A DNA stretch of 64,000 bases from Pseudomonas sp. A-RE-19 (GCF_019956555.1 NZ_JAHBDQ010000014.1:58785-122784); one strand, 5' to 3'; counted from the stretch's first letter, positions 8,388 through 18,090 are shown. Notes: generated by a model from the letters alone, not told the origin. Translations and numbers: made by a program.

Positions 8388-8414
8388 GAGTCAGTCGGGG
8401 TCTGGAATGGCGCC

Positions 8415-8510
8415 TTCGCGAGCAGGCTCGCTCCCACAGGGGGCTGCGTAGTTTCACAATAATGTGATCGGCATCGATCCAATGTGGGAGCGAGCCTGCT
8501 CGCGATGAGG
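8415..8510. repeat. REP pair (family A, GAGCCTGC variant), inverted
   Basis: The left arm begins TTCGCGAGCAGGCTCGCTCC and the right arm is TGTGGGAGCGAGCCTGCTCG onwards. The arms face each other with about 44 bases between. Confidence 0.83.
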
Positions 8511-8547
8511 CCGCAAAGCCCGGCAAAATATTCCCGCCAGATAAACG

Positions 8548-8577
8548 AAAGCCCCGATCAACAGGACCGGGGCTTTT
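8548..8577. terminator. Bidirectional terminator between opgD and the OYE gene
   Basis: AAAGCCCCG pairs imperfectly with CGGGGCTTT, giving A and T runs on opposite sides. It sits between two convergent genes and can serve both. Confidence 0.75.
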
Positions 8578-8594
8578 GGGTTTTACAGCGGCAT

Positions 8595-9701
8595 TCAATC
8601 ACGCAAATCCGACTCATGAATCGGCTGATCACGATGGGTCGCCCGCTGGTATTGCGCCGGCCAGATAGCCTTGTGCCCGCCCAGATCATCATCGGCATGC
8701 AGCGGCCAATACGGATCACGCAACAACTCCCGGGCGAGGAAGATGATGTCGGCCTGACAGGTGCGCAGAATGTGTTCGGCCTGGGCCGGTTCGGTGATCA
8801 TTCCTACGGTGCCGGTGGCAATGCCTGACTCCTTGCGTACGCGCTCGGCAAAACGGGTCTGATAACCGGGGCCTGTAGGAATTTCGGCGTTTACCGCCGT
8901 ACCACCCGACGAGACGTCGATCAGGTCCACGCCCAAATCTTTGAGGCGCCGCGCCAGCTCCACGGTTTCATCGGGGTTCCAGCCGTCTTCCACCCAGTCG
9001 GTGGCCGATACCCGTACAAACACCGGTAACTCTTCAGGCCATACCGCCCGCACCGCTTCGGTGACTTGCAACACCAGCCGAATTCGATTCTCGAACGAAC
9101 CGCCGTACTGATCGCGTCGCTGATTGCTCAGGGGCGAAAGAAACTGATGCAACAGGTAACCGTGGGCGGCGTGTACTTCGACCACTTTGAAACCGGCGGT
9201 CAGCGCTCGTTTGGCCGAATCGACGAAAGCCTGAATGATGTCAGCGATCTCGCCCTCATCGAGCGGCTTCGGTGGTGTGTGCTGGGGGTCGAAAGCGATG
9301 GGCGAAGGACCGACCGGAATCCAGCCGCCGTCTTCCGGCTTGACGCTGCCATGCTTGCCGAGCCATGGCCGATGCGTGCTGGCCTTGCGCCCGGCATGAG
9401 CCAACTGGATGCCGGCAACGGCGCCCTGGGCGGCGATGAAGCGCGTAATACGTTGCAAGGATTCGATCTGTTGATCATTCCAGAGACCGAGGTCCTGGGC
9501 GGTGATGCGTCCATCGGCGGTGACCGCCGTGGCTTCGGTGAATATCAGGCCGGCGCCGCCGATAGCGCGGCTACCAAGGTGGACCAGATGCCAGTCATTG
9601 GCCAGCCCATCCACGCTGGAATACTGGCACATCGGTGATACCGCAATGCGGTTAAGCAAGGTCAATTGACGAAGGGTATAGGGCTCAAGCAGCAGACTCA
9701 T
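8595..9701 (-). CDS. NADH:flavin oxidoreductase, YqjM/XenA-like Old Yellow Enzyme
   Basis: A 368-residue FMN enzyme of the Old Yellow Enzyme family that reduces activated C=C bonds with NAD(P)H. The N-terminus shows RIAVSPMCQYSS near residue 18 with the class III cysteine that tunes the flavin, then QLAHAGRKAS near 100 and the substrate-binding HAAHGYLLHQFLSP near 175. The C-terminal phosphate-binding part includes IIFLARELLRDP. Length and motifs fit the thermophilic-like OYE subgroup. GAGGTG lies about 5 bases before the ATG. The physiological substrate is unknown; a paralogue of xenA is likely rather than xenA itself. Confidence 0.87.
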   Translation of the reverse strand: MSLLLEPYTLRQLTLLNRIAVSPMCQYSSVDGLANDWHLVHLGSRAIGGAGLIFTEATAVTADGRITAQDLGLWNDQQIESLQRITRFIAAQGAVAGIQLAHAGRKASTHRPWLGKHGSVKPEDGGWIPVGPSPIAFDPQHTPPKPLDEGEIADIIQAFVDSAKRALTAGFKVVEVHAAHGYLLHQFLSPLSNQRRDQYGGSFENRIRLVLQVTEAVRAVWPEELPVFVRVSATDWVEDGWNPDETVELARRLKDLGVDLIDVSSGGTAVNAEIPTGPGYQTRFAERVRKESGIATGTVGMITEPAQAEHILRTCQADIIFLARELLRDPYWPLHADDDLGGHKAIWPAQYQRATHRDQPIHESDLRD

Positions 9702-9901
9702 GGGGCACCTCTCGAATCAGTGGGCAGGCTCCAGGGTTCTGTTTGAATAGTCGACGAGTGACAGGAAAAAGGTGCAGCACCCGCCCCCGCGGGCAAAAAA
9801 TTCGACAAGACGTCACAAGGATAATCAAGCAGTGCTTAGAGCCTAGTCGACATCGAGGGATGAGGGAGGGTTCCGAGAGATTGGGTGCCAGATAGTTCAC
9901 T

Positions 9902-9964
9902 TTCGCGGGCAAGCCTCGCTCCTACGGATGTCAGTGATCTGTAGGAGCGAGGCTTGCCCGCGAA
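9902..9964. repeat. REP pair (family B), inverted
   Basis: TTCGCGGGCAAGCCTCGCTC faces its complement GAGCGAGGCTTGCCCGCGAA with only about 13 bases between. It ends close to the recJ stop codon and may form the end of the recJ transcript. Confidence 0.83.
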
Positions 9965-9968
9965 GGGC

Positions 9969-11678
9969 TTAACGCGGTTCGATGTGGGCAATCATCAACT
10001 GCACCGTCTCGTTCCCACGAAACTCGTTAAGGTCGAGCTTGTAAGCCAATTCAACCCACTTGATGGTCGGATTCGGCCAGATGTCGCGGTCGATACCGAA
10101 GGCAATGCCATCGAGCTTCACCGAACCACATTCACTTTTCAGCACCACTTTGAGGTGCCGCTCACCCACCACGCGCTGCTCGACCAACTGGAACACCCCG
10201 TGAAACAGCGGCTCCGGGAAGTGTTGCCCCCATGGCCCGGCGTGGCGCAGGGCGCGGGCCAGTTCCAGGTGAAACTCTTCGACCGCCAACGTGCCGTCCG
10301 ACAGCAGGCGCCCGGTCAGGTCTTCTTCGCGCATTTGCCTACGCACTTCAGCGTCGAAGGCCTCGGCGAACAACGGAAAATTCGCTTCCGGCAAGGTCAG
10401 GCCGGCCGCCATGGCGTGACCACCGTATTTACTGATCAGGTTTGGGTGCTGCGCCGCGACCACGCTCAAGGCATCGCGAATATGAAAGCCCTGAACCGAA
10501 CGCCCCGAGCCCTTGAGCAGGCCATCACCGGCATCGGCAAAGGCAATGGTCGGACGGAAATAGCGCTCTTTCATACGCGAGGCGAGGATACCGATGACGC
10601 CCTGGTGCCACTCGGGATCGAACAGGCACAGGCCGAATGGCATCGACTCCAGCGGTAAATCCTTGAGTTGGGCCAACGCCTCACGCTGCATGCCCTGCTC
10701 GATGGATTTGCGGTCCTGGTTCATGCCATCCAGTTGAGCAGCCATTTCACGGGCAGCGCCCGCGTCTTCGGTGAGCAGGCATTCAATGCCCAGGCTCATG
10801 TCATCCAGACGCCCTGCCGCGTTCAGACGTGGGCCGAGGATGAAGCCCAGGTCGGTGGAGGTAATGCGCGAATGGTCGCGCTTGGCCACTTCAAGGATCG
10901 CCTTGATGCCCGGCCGCGCACGCCCGGCGCGAATCCGCTCCAGGCCCTGATGCACCAGAATCCGGTTATTGGCATCCAATGGCACCACGTCGGCGACGCT
11001 GCCCAGCGCCACCAGATCCAGCAGTTCGCCAATGTTCGGCTGCGGCTTGCTCTCGTACCAACCCAGGCTGCGCAAGCGCGCGCGCAGGGCCATCAGCACA
11101 TAGAAGATCACCCCGACACCGGCCAGGGCTTTGCTCGGGAACGCGCAACCCGGCTGGTTCGGATTGACGATGGCATCGGCCAACGGCAGCTCGTCGCCAG
11201 GCAAGTGGTGATCGGTGACCAGCACCTTGAGCCCGGCCTGTTTCGCCGCTGCCACGCCTTCGACGCTGGAGATGCCGTTGTCCACGGTAATCAGCAGTTG
11301 CGGCTCGCGGGTCAGCGCCACTTCGACGATTTCCGGGGTCAGGCCGTAGCCGTACTCGAACCGGTTCGGCACCAGATAGTCGACATGCGCCGCGCCCAAC
11401 AGGCGCAACCCCAGCATGCCCACGGTACTGGCCGTCGCACCATCGGCGTCGAAGTCGCCGACGATCAGAATCCGCTGACGTTGCTCGAGGGCCGTCACCA
11501 GCAAATCCACCGCCGCATCGATGCCTTTGAGCTGCTGGAACGGAATCAGCCGCACCAGGCTCTTGTCCAGTTCAGCCTCGGACTGCACACCCCGCGCCGC
11601 ATACAGACGGGTCAGTAGCGGTGGAATATCACCAAGGAATGGCAGGGTGTCGGGCAACAGGCGAGGTTCGATGCGCAT
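9969..11678 (-). CDS. recJ: Single-stranded-DNA-specific exonuclease RecJ
   Basis: A 569-residue cytoplasmic 5'-3' single-strand exonuclease acting in recombination and mismatch repair. The DHH phosphoesterase motifs are clear: VGDFDADGATAS near residue 74, TVDNGISS near 130 and VLVTDHHLPGD near 152. The DHHA1 motif is represented by KGSGRSVQGFHIRDAL near 390, and the OB domain follows. Length is normal for RecJ. It is followed in the minus-strand series by nothing closer than a REP pair; yaeQ lies 66 bases upstream and may share transcription. Confidence 0.96.
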   Translation of the reverse strand: MRIEPRLLPDTLPFLGDIPPLLTRLYAARGVQSEAELDKSLVRLIPFQQLKGIDAAVDLLVTALEQRQRILIVGDFDADGATASTVGMLGLRLLGAAHVDYLVPNRFEYGYGLTPEIVEVALTREPQLLITVDNGISSVEGVAAAKQAGLKVLVTDHHLPGDELPLADAIVNPNQPGCAFPSKALAGVGVIFYVLMALRARLRSLGWYESKPQPNIGELLDLVALGSVADVVPLDANNRILVHQGLERIRAGRARPGIKAILEVAKRDHSRITSTDLGFILGPRLNAAGRLDDMSLGIECLLTEDAGAAREMAAQLDGMNQDRKSIEQGMQREALAQLKDLPLESMPFGLCLFDPEWHQGVIGILASRMKERYFRPTIAFADAGDGLLKGSGRSVQGFHIRDALSVVAAQHPNLISKYGGHAMAAGLTLPEANFPLFAEAFDAEVRRQMREEDLTGRLLSDGTLAVEEFHLELARALRHAGPWGQHFPEPLFHGVFQLVEQRVVGERHLKVVLKSECGSVKLDGIAFGIDRDIWPNPTIKWVELAYKLDLNEFRGNETVQLMIAHIEPR

Positions 11679-11744
11679 GGGGTGACAGGTGCTTCTCTTG
11701 AATACGTAGGATAAAACCGGGTAACGCGCTCCAGCGGCGAATAA

Positions 11745-12287
11745 TCAGCCGCGTTCGCCGCTCAGCCATTGCAACTGGACTTCATGCTGACCACGGTCGT
11801 CGGTGACGAAAATCGTTCCTTCGCTGATCATCACATCCCACTTGATAACGCGCGGCATGTCCTTGGCCAGGGTTTCCAGCACTTCCTGGGGCACGGCGGC
11901 GATGTGAACGTTTTTCAGGTTTTTGATCGCCGGGATCACTTTGGTTTCCCACACACGCAGGCTGCCGTAAGCCAGCAGACTGGTGCGCTCGGTGCGGCGC
12001 GAGCACCAGGTCAGGCGATCGGCGTCTGGCTGGCCGACTTCAATCCAGTGCAGGACACGATCATCCAGGCTTTTTTCCCACAGCGCCGGTTCATCCACGT
12101 CTGACAGACCGCGACCGAAGGACAACTGCTCGTTGTACCAGAAGGCGTAGGCCAGCAGCCGCACGGTCATGCGCTCTTCGGTTTCCGAAGGGTGACGGGC
12201 GATGGTCTGCTTCACGCTCTCGTAGACGCTGCGGTCAAGGTCGGTGAGGTTCAGTTCAAACTTGTAGGTCGTGGACGGCTGGGCCAT
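11745..12287 (-). CDS. YaeQ family protein
   Basis: A 180-residue protein of the YaeQ family, which has a PD-(D/E)XK nuclease-like fold; the cellular role is not established. The start at MAQPSTTYKFELNL fits the family N-terminus; the longer frame from 12335 adds 16 residues unlike the family and is rejected. RHPSETEERMTVRLLAYAF near residue 31 and the tryptophan-rich middle are recognisable. It is divergent from the CoA-transferase gene. Confidence 0.9.
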   Translation of the reverse strand: MAQPSTTYKFELNLTDLDRSVYESVKQTIARHPSETEERMTVRLLAYAFWYNEQLSFGRGLSDVDEPALWEKSLDDRVLHWIEVGQPDADRLTWCSRRTERTSLLAYGSLRVWETKVIPAIKNLKNVHIAAVPQEVLETLAKDMPRVIKWDVMISEGTIFVTDDRGQHEVQLQWLSGERG

Positions 12288-12434
12288 GAACGGGCTTCTT
12301 GATACGAGGAAAGGCGGCAAGTCTAACCGATGCAACAGGCAATCAACGAATTGAAGGCGATCAACTTTGGGCTATGGACGTCGGCCTATGTTAAAACTCT
12401 GCATCCGCTCAGCCTATGTCCTACAGGATTCAGC

Positions 12435-13634
12435 ATGCCGTTCTCCAACAAACCGCTCTCGGGTCTGAAAGTCATCGAATTGGGTACGTTGATTGCCGGG
12501 CCGTTTGCCTCGCGTATTTGCGGCGAATTCGGCGCCGAAGTGATCAAGATCGAATCCCCGGATGGCGGTGATCCTTTGCGCAAATGGCGCAAGTTGTATG
12601 AAGGCACTTCGCTTTGGTGGTTCGTTCAGGCGCGTAACAAGAAGTCCTTGACCCTGAACCTGAAACACCCGGACGGCCTGGCGATTCTGAAACAGCTGCT
12701 CAGCGAAGCAGACATCCTGATCGAGAATTTTCGCCCCGGCGTGCTGGAAAAACTCGGTCTGGGCTGGGAAGTCTTGCACGCACTGAACCCGAAACTGGTA
12801 ATGGTGCGGCTCTCCGGCTTCGGCCAGACCGGGCCGATGAAAGATCAGCCAGGCTTCGGCGCGGTCGGTGAATCCATGGGCGGTCTGCGCTACATCACCG
12901 GGTTCGAGGACCGGCCGCCGGTGCGTACCGGGATTTCCATCGGCGATTCGATTGCCGCGCTCTGGGGCGTGATCGGCGCGCTGATGGCCTTGCGTCATCG
13001 CGAGGTCAACGGCGGCTTGGGCCAAGTGGTGGATGTGGCACTGTACGAAGCGATTTTCGCCATGATGGAAAGCATGGTCCCGGAGTTCGACGTGTTCGGC
13101 TTCATCCGCGAACGCACCGGCAACATCATGCCGGGCATCACGCCCTCCTCCATTCACACCAGCGCCGACGGCAAACACGTACAGATCGGCGCCAACGGCG
13201 ATGCGATCTTCAAGCGGTTCATGCTGATCATCGGGCGCGAAGACCTGGCCAACGACCCTGTGCTGGCCAGCAACGACGGGCGCGACAGCCGTCGCGACGA
13301 GATTTACGGGGTGATCGATCGCTGGGTCAACTCACTGCCGCTGGACGAGGTGATCGCGCAACTGAACCAGGCTGACGTGCCCGCCAGCCGGATCTTCAGT
13401 GCCGAAGACATGTTCAGCGATCCACAGTACCTGGCCCGGGAAATGTTCCTGCAAGCCAAACTGCCCGATGGCAAAGACTTCAAGATGCCCGGCATTGTGC
13501 CAAAACTCTCCGAGACACCCGGCACCTCCGAATGGGTCGGGCCGCAGCTGGGTGAACACAACGCGCAGGTACTCCACGATCTTGGCTACGATCCGGCACA
13601 GATCGCACGGCTGCGTGAAGACGGAGCCATCTAA
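12435..13634 (+). CDS. CaiB/BaiF family CoA-transferase
   Basis: A 399-residue class III CoA-transferase. The N-terminus reads LSGLKVIELGTLIAGPFASR, and FGAEVIKIESPDGGDP is near residue 36, both standard in this family; the conserved aspartate region and RLSGFGQTGP near 120 follow. These enzymes move CoA between carboxylates (formyl-CoA, succinyl-CoA or carnitine types). The substrate cannot be told and no acyl-CoA gene adjoins. The frame is open from 12330, but AGGAT lies 7 bases before the ATG at 12435, where the conserved N-terminus starts. Confidence 0.88.
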   Translation: MPFSNKPLSGLKVIELGTLIAGPFASRICGEFGAEVIKIESPDGGDPLRKWRKLYEGTSLWWFVQARNKKSLTLNLKHPDGLAILKQLLSEADILIENFRPGVLEKLGLGWEVLHALNPKLVMVRLSGFGQTGPMKDQPGFGAVGESMGGLRYITGFEDRPPVRTGISIGDSIAALWGVIGALMALRHREVNGGLGQVVDVALYEAIFAMMESMVPEFDVFGFIRERTGNIMPGITPSSIHTSADGKHVQIGANGDAIFKRFMLIIGREDLANDPVLASNDGRDSRRDEIYGVIDRWVNSLPLDEVIAQLNQADVPASRIFSAEDMFSDPQYLAREMFLQAKLPDGKDFKMPGIVPKLSETPGTSEWVGPQLGEHNAQVLHDLGYDPAQIARLREDGAI

Positions 13635-13668
13635 GCTGAAACGCCTGCTTTCATCAGCCCTCAATCAA

Positions 13669-14541
13669 GTGTGCCGTTGGCGTGCACTGGTGATTCTCGG
13701 GCTGTTGTCAGGGCTGATACCTCCGGCCCTGGCGCAACCGAAAGAGCATTTGATCTGGCTGCTGCGCGACCTGCCGCCACTGACCATTTTCGAAGGCCCG
13801 AAAAAAGGCCTGGGGGTTATCGATCAACTGATGCCGCGGTTGATCACCGGCATGCCGCAATACGAACACACCCTGATACGGGTCAATCGCGCCCGTGGCA
13901 TGCAAATGCTTCACGAAGGATCCTTTACCTGCGACCCCTCGTTGATCTGGAGCAAGGAGCGCGAGCAATCAATTGCGTTTTCCATCCCGGCCTACCGGAT
14001 GGTCAGCAATGGGCTGGTGATCCGACATGAAGACCGGTCGATGCTGGCGCCCTTTCTCTTTGGCGATGAAGTCGATCTGGCGGCACTGCTGGCCAGCGGT
14101 CGACAGAAAGTCGGGGTGGTGGCTGAGCGCAGTTACGGTCAGTTCCTCGACACATTGCTGCAACAGGCGCCGCCCGGCGTGCTGACGCCCCACTACGGCA
14201 ACGACGCCCTCGGCAGTCTGTTGCAGATGCAGCGCCTGGGGCGTTTGCAGGCGGTCTTGGGTTACTGGCCGGAGATCCGTTATCAGGCTCGTCAGGGAAA
14301 CATTGCCGATGAGCAGCTGGAGTTCTATCCGGTCAAAGGCACGGGCAAGTACCTGTCCGGGTACATCGGTTGCTCGAATACCCCTCAGGGCCGACAAGCG
14401 ATCAGTGAAATCAATCAGCTATTGCGCGCCCTGCCTCGCGAGCAATTGGACCCGCTGTATGCCGACTGGCTCGATCCGCAACGACGCACAGATTATCTGG
14501 AAGAAACCAGGGCCTTTTTCGAGCGCCAAGCCACGCAGTGA
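13669..14541 (+). CDS. Periplasmic solute-binding-like protein (TIGR02285-type)
   Basis: About 290 residues with an N-terminal signal peptide (hydrophobic core VILGLLSGLIPPALA, cleavage after ALA) and a periplasmic-binding-protein-3-like fold (LIWLLRDLPPLTIFEGP, then GVIDQLMPRLI). Such stand-alone proteins in pseudomonads are of unknown function. The start is uncertain: GTG 13669 gives a compact signal peptide, while GTG 13615 overlaps the CoA-transferase end by 20 bases and adds 18 residues; neither has a good ribosome-binding site. A terminator follows at 14561. Confidence 0.75.
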   Translation: MCRWRALVILGLLSGLIPPALAQPKEHLIWLLRDLPPLTIFEGPKKGLGVIDQLMPRLITGMPQYEHTLIRVNRARGMQMLHEGSFTCDPSLIWSKEREQSIAFSIPAYRMVSNGLVIRHEDRSMLAPFLFGDEVDLAALLASGRQKVGVVAERSYGQFLDTLLQQAPPGVLTPHYGNDALGSLLQMQRLGRLQAVLGYWPEIRYQARQGNIADEQLEFYPVKGTGKYLSGYIGCSNTPQGRQAISEINQLLRALPREQLDPLYADWLDPQRRTDYLEETRAFFERQATQ

Positions 14542-14560
14542 TAAATCCCGGGCAAAAAGA

Positions 14561-14592
14561 AACCCCGAGAAGTGGGGAGACGACTCGGGGTT
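14561..14592. terminator. Terminator after the solute-binding-like gene
   Basis: AACCCCGAG pairs with CTCGGGGTT around a 14-base loop, with an A-run before it. It lies 19 bases after the stop codon. Confidence 0.7.
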
Positions 14593-14711
14593 AAACGTGG
14601 CCTACATAAAGACCAGTAGCAGCAAGCCACAAGCACCGGAGCACAATGCTTGATCCTGCTGTTACATGGTCTGACTGACCTTGACGCGGGAAGGTTCCCA
14701 CAAAAAACAAT

Positions 14712-14999
14712 TCAATTGCGATTGGCCAGGATCTTGTCCTGAGCAGCATTGCGCAATGCGGCGATGACACAGGGCTCCAGACGTCCTTCAGCAATCAACA
14801 CGTCGCGGTGCAACCCGTCGACGACATCCGTCAGCAGACGTTTATCGGTTAACTGGGCCTGATTGAACAGCCGTTCGACCACGATAGCGCCGCTCGCATT
14901 CTTCAGGGTCACCAGGTATTCGCCCTGGACACCCGATGGGGTCAACGTGACCTGATACGGGCTCAGAGCCTCACCGAGCAATAGACTGATACTTTCCAT
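14712..14999 (-). CDS. DUF3509 domain protein
   Basis: A 95-residue Pseudomonas-restricted family protein of unknown function. Both family blocks are present: SLLLGEALSPYQVTLTPSG at the N-terminus and KRLLTDVVDGLHRDVL in the middle. A GTG at 15011 would add four residues; the ATG at 14999 has a GGTGA-like site and the family-typical MESISLLLG start. Confidence 0.85.
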   Translation of the reverse strand: MESISLLLGEALSPYQVTLTPSGVQGEYLVTLKNASGAIVVERLFNQAQLTDKRLLTDVVDGLHRDVLIAEGRLEPCVIAALRNAAQDKILANRN

Positions 15000-15161
15000 C
15001 TCGATCACCACTCAATAGTCCGAAAACAAAGTGCCTGGGGCGTATCCACAGTAAATGACCACAGGCCCGAGAAGAAAGTTCTGGATTCCAACGGCAGGCG
15101 CACCGGCGCCTCTGGTAGTTAGAGCATGCACGGCAAAGATGACAGCAAAAAAACAATCGCT

Positions 15162-16517
15162 TCACACCTGCCGTGTACGCTTGCCGATATCGCTCCATCC
15201 GCCCAGCAGCCCTCGCAATTGACCGTCCGCACTGTAAAACGGCACCGTCCACTGGTAGACGTCCCTGACGCCGTCCTTGAACATCAACTGACGCTCGCTG
15301 AAACGGGTCTTGCGAGTATCGAGCTGAGCCATGAACTCGGCGTGCAACTGCTCAGCGGTTTCTTTGGGCAAGACATCGAGTTCGATCAGCTGTCGCCCCT
15401 GAACCTGGTCGAAACGGGTCGACAAGCACTCCTCATAACTTTTATTGCACATGATCAAACGCCCTTCCAGATCACGCACGAACATGGGATCGGGCATGGC
15501 GTCTATCAATGCATGCTGGAATGAGAGCTGGTCATTGAGGTCTTTTTCGGCGCCTCGCCGTTGTTCGATCAGTGCCGCGAGCCGACGATTCCAAAGCAAT
15601 GAAAGCAGGCCGAACAGGCTGGCGATGAACACGCCCCAGCAACCCCACTGGGTTATCCGTTGCCAGGCCGAGGGCGCATGTACAGGCGTAATTCCTTTCA
15701 GCCATTTCAGGCGTATGGCGCGTAACTCGGCGGGTGGAAATGCCTCCAGCGCCTTGTTGAGGATGCTCAACAACTGCGGCTGTCCCTTGCGGACCGCCAA
15801 ATGATCAGCCTCCCATTTGCCCTCCACCGCATGCCCTACCTTGAGCCGGCCCAAGGGATAAAGCTGCGCTCCGATTTCGTTCTCAATGGTGGCGTAGGCC
15901 TCGCCACTTTCCACCAGCGCCCGGGCCTCAGCGTAGGTTTTGACCGACCGCAGCTCGATCGCCGGGTAGTCACGGCGAATCGTGCCCTCCAGGGCGTGCC
16001 GGGTCGGCAATACCAGGACTCTTTTCGACAGTTGCTCCAAAGACTGTAACGCGGGTGTGCCGGCCAGTCCCACGAGCACCCAACCCGCGCCGCCGAACGC
16101 ATGGCTGAAATCCAGAAACATCTTGCGCTCGTCATTTAGCGCCAGCGTCGTGCTCATGTCCGCCGCCCCGCTCTCCAGGCGCTCGAGCATCTGATCGGTG
16201 GAAAACGACTCTTCATGGACGAACCGCAGCCCTGTCATGGCGCTGATTCGGTCGAGCAGATCCTTGTTCAAACCGCTCCAGTGACCGTGCTCATCCTTGA
16301 ACAGATATAACGGATACTGTGCCGACGCGACGATGACCATCGGATGTTCAGCAATCCATCGCAGCTCCTGATCGTCCAGCTCAATGCGTGCGGCGCTGGC
16401 TGACTCCCGGGATTCGTGTGTCGCCAATTGTGCAGCCTTTACCCATTGCCCAAAACCCAGGGCACCCAACAAAAACAACCAACGCATGGCTGGTATAAAC
16501 CCTCTGAAAAACAGCAT
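15162..16517 (-). CDS. BvgS-like periplasmic sensor with PAS domain but no kinase domain
   Basis: A 451-residue membrane protein. It has an N-terminal signal or anchor (WLFLLGALGFGQW), one Venus-flytrap solute-binding domain (about 45-285, WIAEHPMVIVASAQYPLYLF onward), a transmembrane segment (WGVFIASLFGLLSLLW near 300) and a PAS domain (about 325-450, ALIDAMPDPMFVRDLEG). BvgS-type kinases continue with HisKA, HATPase and receiver domains; here the frame stops after GGWSDIGKRTRQV. No kinase motif follows in any frame before the DUF3509 gene. AAGGAA lies 6 bases before the ATG at 16517. It is either a degraded hybrid kinase or a stand-alone sensor. Confidence 0.85.
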   Translation of the reverse strand: MLFFRGFIPAMRWLFLLGALGFGQWVKAAQLATHESRESASAARIELDDQELRWIAEHPMVIVASAQYPLYLFKDEHGHWSGLNKDLLDRISAMTGLRFVHEESFSTDQMLERLESGAADMSTTLALNDERKMFLDFSHAFGGAGWVLVGLAGTPALQSLEQLSKRVLVLPTRHALEGTIRRDYPAIELRSVKTYAEARALVESGEAYATIENEIGAQLYPLGRLKVGHAVEGKWEADHLAVRKGQPQLLSILNKALEAFPPAELRAIRLKWLKGITPVHAPSAWQRITQWGCWGVFIASLFGLLSLLWNRRLAALIEQRRGAEKDLNDQLSFQHALIDAMPDPMFVRDLEGRLIMCNKSYEECLSTRFDQVQGRQLIELDVLPKETAEQLHAEFMAQLDTRKTRFSERQLMFKDGVRDVYQWTVPFYSADGQLRGLLGGWSDIGKRTRQV

Positions 16518-16604
16518 TGCCACTTCCTTGGTGATCGTCTCGCCCGTCCTTCATGGGCGGCTCTTCATTTACGAAACCCGACAAGTGTGGCATGCAGAAA
16601 TGAG

Positions 16605-16628
16605 AAAGCCCGTCAGGAGACGGGCTTC
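16605..16628 (-). terminator. Terminator region downstream of thrC
   Basis: AAGCCCGTC pairs with GACGGGCTT around AGGA, 23 bases after the thrC stop in its direction, followed on the minus strand by TTTCTCATTT. Confidence 0.75.
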
Positions 16629-16650
16629 AAAATGTGACAGCTTTTGCCGG

Positions 16651-18060
16651 TTACAACGGCTTACCGCGGTTGCCATGCTGACTGACAAAGGCCTGCACGG
16701 CTTTCAGGTCGTTCGGTAATACGGTGCAACGCTCATCTCGCTCAAACAAATCAGAAAGATGTGCAGGTAGTTCGAGCGCTTTTCCTACACCTGCTTTTTC
16801 CACTGCGTCCGGGAATTTGACTGGATGAGCCGTGCCCAGGATCACCATCGGGATATCCAGGCTGCGACGGCATTCGCGCGCGGCCTTCACACCGATGGCG
16901 GTGTGCGGGTCGAGCAGCTCGCCGGTTTGCTCAAAGACTTCGGCAATGGTTTCGCAGGTTTGGGCGTCGTCCACGGCCAGCGAATCGAACAGCTTGCGCG
17001 CCTCGGTCCAGCGTTCCTGTTCGACGCTGAAACCGCCGCCCTGCTTGAAGGTGTCCATCAAACCGGCAATCGCCGCGCCGTTGCGACCGTGCAGGTCGAA
17101 CAGCAGGCGCTCGAAGTTCGACGACACCATGATGTCCATGGACGGGGACAGCGTGGCGTGCAGGGTTTCCTTGACGTACTGATTGCCGCTCATGAAGCGG
17201 TGCAGGATATCGTTGCGGTTGGTGGCGACGATCAACTGGTTGATCGGCAGGCCCATATTGCGCGCCAGGTAACCGGCGAAGATATCGCCAAAGTTGCCGG
17301 TCGGCACCGAGAACGACACCGAACGCGCCGGGCCGCCCAGTTGCAGGGCTGCGTAGAAGTAGTAAACGATCTGGGCCATGATCCGCGCCCAGTTGATCGA
17401 GTTCACCGCAACCAGACGCGTACCTTTGAGGAAGCTCTGGTCGGCGAAGCTGGCCTTGACCATTTCCTGGCAGTCATCGAAGTTGCCTTCAATGGCGATG
17501 TTATGGATGTTCTCGCCGAAGATGGTGGTCATCTGGCGACGCTGCACTTCGGACACACGGTTGTGCGGGTGCAGGATGAAGATGTCGACGTTTTCGCAGT
17601 GCTTGCAGCCTTCGATGGCGGCCGAACCGGTGTCACCGGAAGTGGCACCAACAATCACCACGCGCTCGCCGCGCTTTTCCAGCACGTAGTCGAGCAGACG
17701 ACCCAGCAGTTGCAGGGCGAAGTCCTTGAATGCCAGGGTCGGGCCGTGGAACAGCTCCAGCACCCATTCGTTGCCATTGAGCTGACGCAGTGGCGCAACG
17801 GCGTTGTGGGAAAACACGCCATACGTTTCTTCAAGAATCTTTTTGAAATCGGCATCGGGGATGCTGCCGGTGACGAACGGGCGCATCACCCGGAAGGCCA
17901 GCTCGTGATACGGCAGGCCAGCCCAGGAAGCGATTTCTTCCTGGGTGAAACGAGGCAGGTTTTCCGGCACGTACAGGCCGCCGTCCGTGGCCAAACCGGC
18001 CAACAGAACGTCTTCGAAATTCAGGGCCGGTGCCTGGCCGCGGGTACTGATATAACGCAT
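16651..18060 (-). CDS. thrC: Threonine synthase
   Basis: A 469-residue PLP enzyme converting O-phosphohomoserine to threonine, the last step of the pathway. It starts MRYISTRGQAPALNFEDVLL, has the PLP lysine in GPTLAFKDFALQ near residue 105 and a phosphate/PLP loop GATSGDTGSAA near 142. GGAG sits 6 bases before the ATG at 18060; a start four codons earlier is not supported by a ribosome-binding site. hom lies 66 bases upstream on the same strand, so the two last aspartate-branch genes are probably co-transcribed. Confidence 0.97.
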   Translation of the reverse strand: MRYISTRGQAPALNFEDVLLAGLATDGGLYVPENLPRFTQEEIASWAGLPYHELAFRVMRPFVTGSIPDADFKKILEETYGVFSHNAVAPLRQLNGNEWVLELFHGPTLAFKDFALQLLGRLLDYVLEKRGERVVIVGATSGDTGSAAIEGCKHCENVDIFILHPHNRVSEVQRRQMTTIFGENIHNIAIEGNFDDCQEMVKASFADQSFLKGTRLVAVNSINWARIMAQIVYYFYAALQLGGPARSVSFSVPTGNFGDIFAGYLARNMGLPINQLIVATNRNDILHRFMSGNQYVKETLHATLSPSMDIMVSSNFERLLFDLHGRNGAAIAGLMDTFKQGGGFSVEQERWTEARKLFDSLAVDDAQTCETIAEVFEQTGELLDPHTAIGVKAARECRRSLDIPMVILGTAHPVKFPDAVEKAGVGKALELPAHLSDLFERDERCTVLPNDLKAVQAFVSQHGNRGKPL

Positions 18061-18090
18061 GACTGGCTCCAATAGACAGTGTTCGCAATG

